A stretch of 64,000 bases of DNA from an uncultured Bacteroidales bacterium (GTDB lineage Bacteria > Bacteroidota > Bacteroidia > Bacteroidales > UBA932), in contig CAMXAU010000001.1 of assembly GCA_947179325.1 (NCBI GenBank), forward strand, positions 62,001-126,000, written 5' to 3'. The translations under genes were made by a program, and so were the position numbers. Below, piece after piece: positions 61,201-64,000 of the stretch. The notes beneath the pieces are model-generated. The model was given only the letters and a program-made list of their open reading frames with translations, made no database searches and was not told where the DNA came from. Each line of letters starts with the position of its first letter. Position 1 is the stretch's first letter.

Positions 61201-62083
61201 AGTCAGTGAACATGTATGGAGTACCGTCGAGGACCCTGAACCAGAAAGACAGCCCCTCAGCATATGCAAGGCCATAGTTCCCGAACTGGATCTGCGGGCC
61301 ATGCTGGTGGAATGACCAGTCTTTCTGTATGCCCTCGTCATCTGTTATTATTATTTCTTCGGCAAGCTGGTCCCTTGCCTTCACTACCAGTTCCTCATCG
61401 CCTATGAGCAGGCCCTTCATGAGATTGTTGCCTGCAAGCCATGCCTTGTTCTGTCCGGTACGTCCGAACTTTGAGCGTTCAAGGACATTCAGCCCGGTTG
61501 CAATCTCTTCATCGGACAGTTCGTCGTATATCATAAGTAGCACGGCAGTCAGTTTCTTTGGTGCACCGATGTCATTGTGCCACCAGTTCGGGCAATACGG
61601 CTTCTTTTCTCCCCACCATGCGATTCCTTTGTGGATCACGTTGTGCAGCTCTCCATTCCTGTACCATGCCGATGACGGGTCTGCATAATGCTTGGCCAGT
61701 GCGTACATCCTTGTAAGGTGCAGTGTCGGCTGCCATCTTCCGCGTGTCTTGTCATCATAGTCGATGTCTGTCCAGAAGCCTCGGTCGCAGAACAGCCCTA
61801 TAAGTCTCCTCACCTCGTTGTCCGGCAGCTTGACAGACATGTACAGCTGCAGGAGCAGGACATCATTGGCCCGTCCATAATCAGAAAACCTGATGAATTC
61901 CTCTGTAATCTCCTCTGCCGGGGAATACGAGGCTGCCGCGGTGCGTACGAATGATCTCCGCGCGGCCTCGATGCCTGCGCAGGACGTGGTATCTCCGGCA
62001 GAGCATATGATGGATATCATCTGCAGGGCAATGATGAAAAAGCCCGCTCTGGTCCTGTCAAAAAAAATCTTCTTCAGTTTCAT
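58238..62083 (-). CDS. two-lyase fusion: PL8 hyaluronate/chondroitin lyase + heparinase II/III-type lyase
   Basis: A 1281-residue secreted protein. Signal-type N-terminus ('FFIIALQMISIICSAG'). Residues ~40-690 are a PL8 lyase: aromatic patch 'PNWWHNDIGAPKKL', and candidate catalytic Asn212 ('TGQNKAW'), His261 ('FHQHGPQIQFGNYG'), Tyr270, Arg324 ('FCGRQVF') and Glu407 ('GFEYTNNENLLANFSADGA'). These fall at nearly the same spacing as in known PL8 enzymes (His-Tyr 9, His-Arg 63, His-Glu 146). Residues ~698-1281 are a complete heparinase II/III-like unit: 'HPRLIMKDGEEENVREL', alpha-toroid with 'GYDWLYGILSGEDREMI' and 'NNWNQVCNAGMVCAALA', then the beta part with 'STSHAHMDAGSFVYEYKGVRWSIDLG'. Divergent from GH88 and SusC. 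Usual PL8 proteins are about 650-1000 residues with one active site. The second half's PL family number cannot be fixed by eye. Confidence 0.85.
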   Translation of the reverse strand: MKLKKIFFDRTRAGFFIIALQMISIICSAGDTTSCAGIEAARRSFVRTAAASYSPAEEITEEFIRFSDYGRANDVLLLQLYMSVKLPDNEVRRLIGLFCDRGFWTDIDYDDKTRGRWQPTLHLTRMYALAKHYADPSSAWYRNGELHNVIHKGIAWWGEKKPYCPNWWHNDIGAPKKLTAVLLMIYDELSDEEIATGLNVLERSKFGRTGQNKAWLAGNNLMKGLLIGDEELVVKARDQLAEEIIITDDEGIQKDWSFHQHGPQIQFGNYGLAYAEGLSFWFRVLDGTPYMFTDSQRKILENMILKGICQSVWNGVMDPSFCGRQVFIDSGRGKAFSLSVAAQNMASLAGESSQMFNDIALNMLIPQSCPDRLRGPVYFWRSDCGIYRARDWYASIRMHSERTIGFEYTNNENLLANFSADGALLLMQHGREYENIFAHWDWRKIPGTTAYEDGKPIKCPFSDEDKKNRSRHVGGLAKDSIMCTTMELERDGLHALKSNFFFSDIVVSLGADIRASNPEISRITTSLDQTHLVSEVKSGRCWAHHDGRGYASIDGQELIVSTEVQKGKWDLIDPFYKDKEAEGRVFKCYLEHDPSSSKGSYAYCLLPGMDAGQTKEFAENPGVKVIRNDAACQAISYGESVCAIFHVPGEYVVGGESISVLDPSIYIISGGRKTVQSLPPMSSPAPETLRFDYGDIAGHPRLIMKDGEEENVRELISRDKDFRKIHEGIIAFCDSISAVPPVERIKTGKRMLAVSREALKRISWLSYAFRMTGDTCYADRAVMEMKAVCAFEDWNPSHFLDTGEMGMAVAIGYDWLYGILSGEDREMIAAAVDRLLFQPAEDKKLAWFYNAGNNWNQVCNAGMVCAALATFGHFPGKAISVIEKSTASILKALKSYAPDGGYPEGFGYWGYGTSFQVMMNEALAGALGSDSGLGDAVGFMESAHFMQFMSAPGGRGYNYSDVSDIMTGNVMMPWFAWRSGDSSLMWNEIQRIRDLPADFHGNPDRWFAEARLLPMLPVFASRMGVHGPSVPCANVWHCKGETPVFIWREGWESPDDGYFAIKGGSPSTSHAHMDAGSFVYEYKGVRWSIDLGSQNYFSLESKGVDLWGQKQTSGRWDVFRIDNASHSTITLDGRHHMVDGYADITETFSGKKRTGASVDLTSILGKDLVRKAARTAYVDRKGFLHIKDRIESGDKGTGVQWNMTTVDSAEIAGKRSIVISCNGVRMKLSVKSRIPVEMRILPDNPPHSYDAPNPGTCRAGFTADIPEDRKVVFKVLLRETR

Positions 62084-62117
62084 TCCTGTAAAATTTGTCC
62101 GATATGGAATCCATGAA

Positions 62118-62125
62118 CAAATATA
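62118..62125 (-). promoter_or_regulatory. -7 element of the lyase fusion gene
   Basis: Minus-strand TATATTTG matches TAnnTTTG, 35 bases before the lyase start. No clear -33 TTTG, as expected for a regulated promoter. Confidence 0.45.
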
Positions 62126-62253
62126 TAACTTTTAAGGTGAGCAGGTGCAGATGTTTTCAGTCCGCAAACAGTTTCAGCGGCTTCCTGCGTGCATAATACC
62201 GGATTGTATTATTCTTACACCGGATATTTTCATTCCGTTGGGGCGACTCATGA

Positions 62254-62261
62254 TAATTTTG
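62254..62261 (+). promoter_or_regulatory. -7 element of the GH88-susC operon
   Basis: TAATTTTG matches TAnnTTTG, 20 bases before the preferred ATG at 62282; it lies inside the ORF-track extension and argues against the upstream start. The 198-base divergent gap 62084-62281 shows no other feature. Confidence 0.5.
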
Positions 62262-62281
62262 CTTTCACAAAAACATGGAAA

Positions 62282-63466
62282 ATGAAAAGGTGTATCTACA
62301 TTTTACTGGCAATGCTGTCCCTGGCCGGCTGTTCCCGTCAGGAACCTATGGATGTCCTTGCGGACAGGGTCTTTTCTGCAGCAAGGGAACAATGCCTGCA
62401 GATGGACGGCAGATTGACTGACCAGACACTGCCGAGGACAATCGGGAAGAACGGTGAATTCGTCAGCTCGAATATCAACTGGTGGTGCAGCGGATTCTTC
62501 CCCGGGACATTATGGTATGTATATGAATATACCGGGGACAGCTCGATAAAAGAACTGGCAGTGGCCAACACGCTCAAGCTGGAGCCTCTGCAATACAGGG
62601 CCAAGGACCATGACCTCGGTTTCCAGATGAACTGCAGCTACGGAAACGCCTACAGGATTACAGGGGAACAGAGATTCCTTGCACCTATATACACTTCCGC
62701 ACTCGCCCTGGCCGGGCGTTTCTCCCCGGCAACCGGTACAATCCGTAGCTGGGATTTCGTCCGTGCAGGACGTGACTGGAGATATCCTGTCATAATAGAC
62801 AACATGATGAACCTGGAGCACCTGCTGAATGCGGCGGACCTGTTCCGGGACAATTCCCTCAGGGATATGGCAATCGCACATGCAAATACAACCATGTGCA
62901 ACCACTTCAGGGAGGATTTCAGCTGCTGGCACCTGGTTGACTATGATCCGGAGACCGGGGCTGTGCGCAGCAGGGAGACCGTGCAGGGGTATGCCGACGG
63001 TTCATCATGGGCTCGCGGCCAGGCCTGGGCCCTCTATGGATACACAATGATGTTCCGCTTTACCGGATATGAATGCTATCTGAGACAGGCCGAGAACATT
63101 GCAGACATGATTGTGGACCGTCTTCCTGCTGACGGAATCCCGTATTGGGACTTTGATGCACCGGATATTCCAGACGCACCGAAAGACGCCTCTGCCGCCG
63201 CCGTGATGGCATCTGCCTTTGCAGACCTGGGCACATTGACCACTTCCGACTGCAACAGCAGGAAATATTCAGGAATGGCAGAAAGGCAGCTTAGGACTCT
63301 TGCTTCGGACATATATCTCGCAAAGCCTGGGGAGAACTGCAATTTCATATTGAAACACAGTGTAGGGAATCTGCCTGGCGACAGCGAGGTTGATGTACCC
63401 CTTTCATATGCAGACTACTATTTCCTTGAAGCCCTGATAAAGTACATAACACATAATAATAACTGA
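62282..63466 (+). CDS. GH88-family unsaturated glucuronyl hydrolase (lipoprotein)
   Basis: A 394-residue enzyme from 'MKRCIYILLAM', lipobox 'LSLAGCSRQ'. It removes the 4,5-unsaturated uronic acid from disaccharides made by glycosaminoglycan lyases. (alpha/alpha)6 barrel with 'NWWCSGFFPGTLWYVYEYTG', Asp in 'KDHDLGFQMNCSYGNAYR', Asp in 'PVIIDNMMNLEHLL', 'GYADGSSWARGQAWALYGY', 'IPYWDFDAPDIPDAPKDASAAAVMAS' and 'DVPLSYADYYFLEAL'. These match GH88 rather than GH105. The ORF-track start is 31 codons upstream across the promoter. Functionally it completes the work of the divergent lyase. SusC begins 2 bases after its stop. Confidence 0.93.
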   Translation: MKRCIYILLAMLSLAGCSRQEPMDVLADRVFSAAREQCLQMDGRLTDQTLPRTIGKNGEFVSSNINWWCSGFFPGTLWYVYEYTGDSSIKELAVANTLKLEPLQYRAKDHDLGFQMNCSYGNAYRITGEQRFLAPIYTSALALAGRFSPATGTIRSWDFVRAGRDWRYPVIIDNMMNLEHLLNAADLFRDNSLRDMAIAHANTTMCNHFREDFSCWHLVDYDPETGAVRSRETVQGYADGSSWARGQAWALYGYTMMFRFTGYECYLRQAENIADMIVDRLPADGIPYWDFDAPDIPDAPKDASAAAVMASAFADLGTLTTSDCNSRKYSGMAERQLRTLASDIYLAKPGENCNFILKHSVGNLPGDSEVDVPLSYADYYFLEALIKYITHNNN

Positions 63467-63468
63467 AC

Positions 63469-64000
63469 ATGAAACGATTGTCATTGATATTGGCATCTGT
63501 CGCGGCGATGGCCCTGTCCATCTCCATTTATGCGGAGCCAATCAAGATTAAGGGAAAGATTACCGGGACTGACGGCCATCCCGTGATCGGAGCATTTGTA
63601 ACTGTTTCCGGGGATACCTCAAATGGTTCTGTCTCCGATGTGGAAGGATTCTATGAAATAACGGCCGACAGCGGCGGGAGCCTTGATTTTTCATGCATGG
63701 GCTATGAAGGCATGACAGAAAAGATCCAGGGCCGCAATGTCATCAACGTCGTGATGAGGGAAGACTCGCAGCTGCTTGATGAAATTGTCGTTGTCGGCTA
63801 CGGAACACAGAAAAAGGCAAATGTTACCGGTGCCGTGACATCAATTGACTTTGCAGACAGGGCGGAGGGCCGTCCGGTGCTGAGCACATCGGCAGCCCTT
63901 GCCGGAATGGCTCCTGGAATGTCTGTCCTGCAGGGGTCCGGCCAGCCGGGAAGCGAAAGCGCGACAATCCGCATAAGGGGAACCGGCTCATTCACATCGG
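63469..64000 (+). CDS. SusC/RagA-family TonB-dependent transporter (3' end cut off)
   Basis: The first 177 codons of a second SusC gene, not listed in the ORF track because it runs past the window edge. Signal peptide ('MALSISIYAEP'), carboxypeptidase-D-like domain ('KIKGKITGTDGHPVIGAFVTVSG', 'VEGFYEITA', 'LDFSCMGYEG'), TonB-box region 'LDEIVVVGYGTQKKANVTGAV', and the start of the plug ('ALAGMAPGMSVLQGSGQPG', 'IRIRGTGSF'). With GH88 and the lyase it marks the left part of a glycosaminoglycan PUL; susD is expected next. Confidence 0.95.
   Translation, partial: MKRLSLILASVAAMALSISIYAEPIKIKGKITGTDGHPVIGAFVTVSGDTSNGSVSDVEGFYEITADSGGSLDFSCMGYEGMTEKIQGRNVINVVMREDSQLLDEIVVVGYGTQKKANVTGAVTSIDFADRAEGRPVLSTSAALAGMAPGMSVLQGSGQPGSESATIRIRGTGSFTS

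Noticed and set aside
1-64000. tRNA, rRNA, CRISPR, insertion sequence or phage genes
   Set aside because: None could be recognised: no repeat-spacer pattern, no transposase or integrase motifs, and no cloverleaf-like sequence in the gaps.

Overview
The window comes from a member of the Bacteroidota, most likely order Bacteroidales. Three things support this: SusC/SusD-type polysaccharide utilisation loci (PULs) with a hybrid two-component regulator, promoters of the TAnnTTTG class (several with an upstream TTTG at 19-20 nt), and housekeeping proteins of Bacteroidales type (LptC-TPR-CoaX cluster, DUF4492-CydAB, TonB/HflX). I do not assign a genus. No tRNA, rRNA, CRISPR array, insertion sequence or prophage was recognised. 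No gene-free gap exceeds 300 bases; the largest are mfd-ruvB (280), tonB-ybeY (261) and GH2-FAD/GH130 (223).

Layout. 1-1.2 kb holds the 3' part of a GH89 alpha-N-acetylglucosaminidase. 1.2-11.9 kb is a minus-strand housekeeping block: a phosphatase, tpx, the envelope cluster coaX > outer-membrane protein > TPR protein > lptC > ppiD-like, and mfd. 12.1-25.9 kb carries ruvB, frdAB, hflX, tonB, ybeY, mnmG, ruvA, sufS-sufE-sufT-like, folK and glyS. Three copies of a parS-like palindrome (TGTTCCACGTGGAACA type) lie at 20.33, 20.88 and 23.97 kb. The first is at the edge of an unusual insertion in mnmG. The second forms the stem of the bidirectional mnmG/ruvA terminator.

25.9-49.6 kb is a complete PUL. 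The minus-strand operon is GH43 > GH105 > GH105 > SusC > SusD > Ig-domain surface lipoprotein > GH115. Divergent from it are a hybrid two-component system (HTCS) regulator, a GH2 exo-enzyme and a secreted fusion of an FAD-dependent oxidoreductase with a GH130-like glycosidase. GH115 alpha-glucuronidase, GH43 and two unsaturated-uronyl hydrolases suggest a glucuronic-acid-decorated plant glycan (glucuronoarabinogalactan or a related hemicellulose/pectin side chain). The HTCS frame is broken at a run of eight G; seven G would restore one 1327-residue protein.

49.6-58.2 kb holds a DUF4923 protein, a ThiL/PurM-like protein, DUF4492-cydA-cydB and dnaE. 58.2-64 kb starts a second PUL aimed at a glycosaminoglycan: a 1281-residue protein with a PL8 hyaluronate/chondroitin lyase half and a heparinase II/III-type half, divergent from a GH88 unsaturated glucuronyl hydrolase followed by a new SusC gene that runs off the window.

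The items most worth follow-up are the two enzyme fusions, the G8 tract in the HTCS, and the parS-like sites around mnmG.
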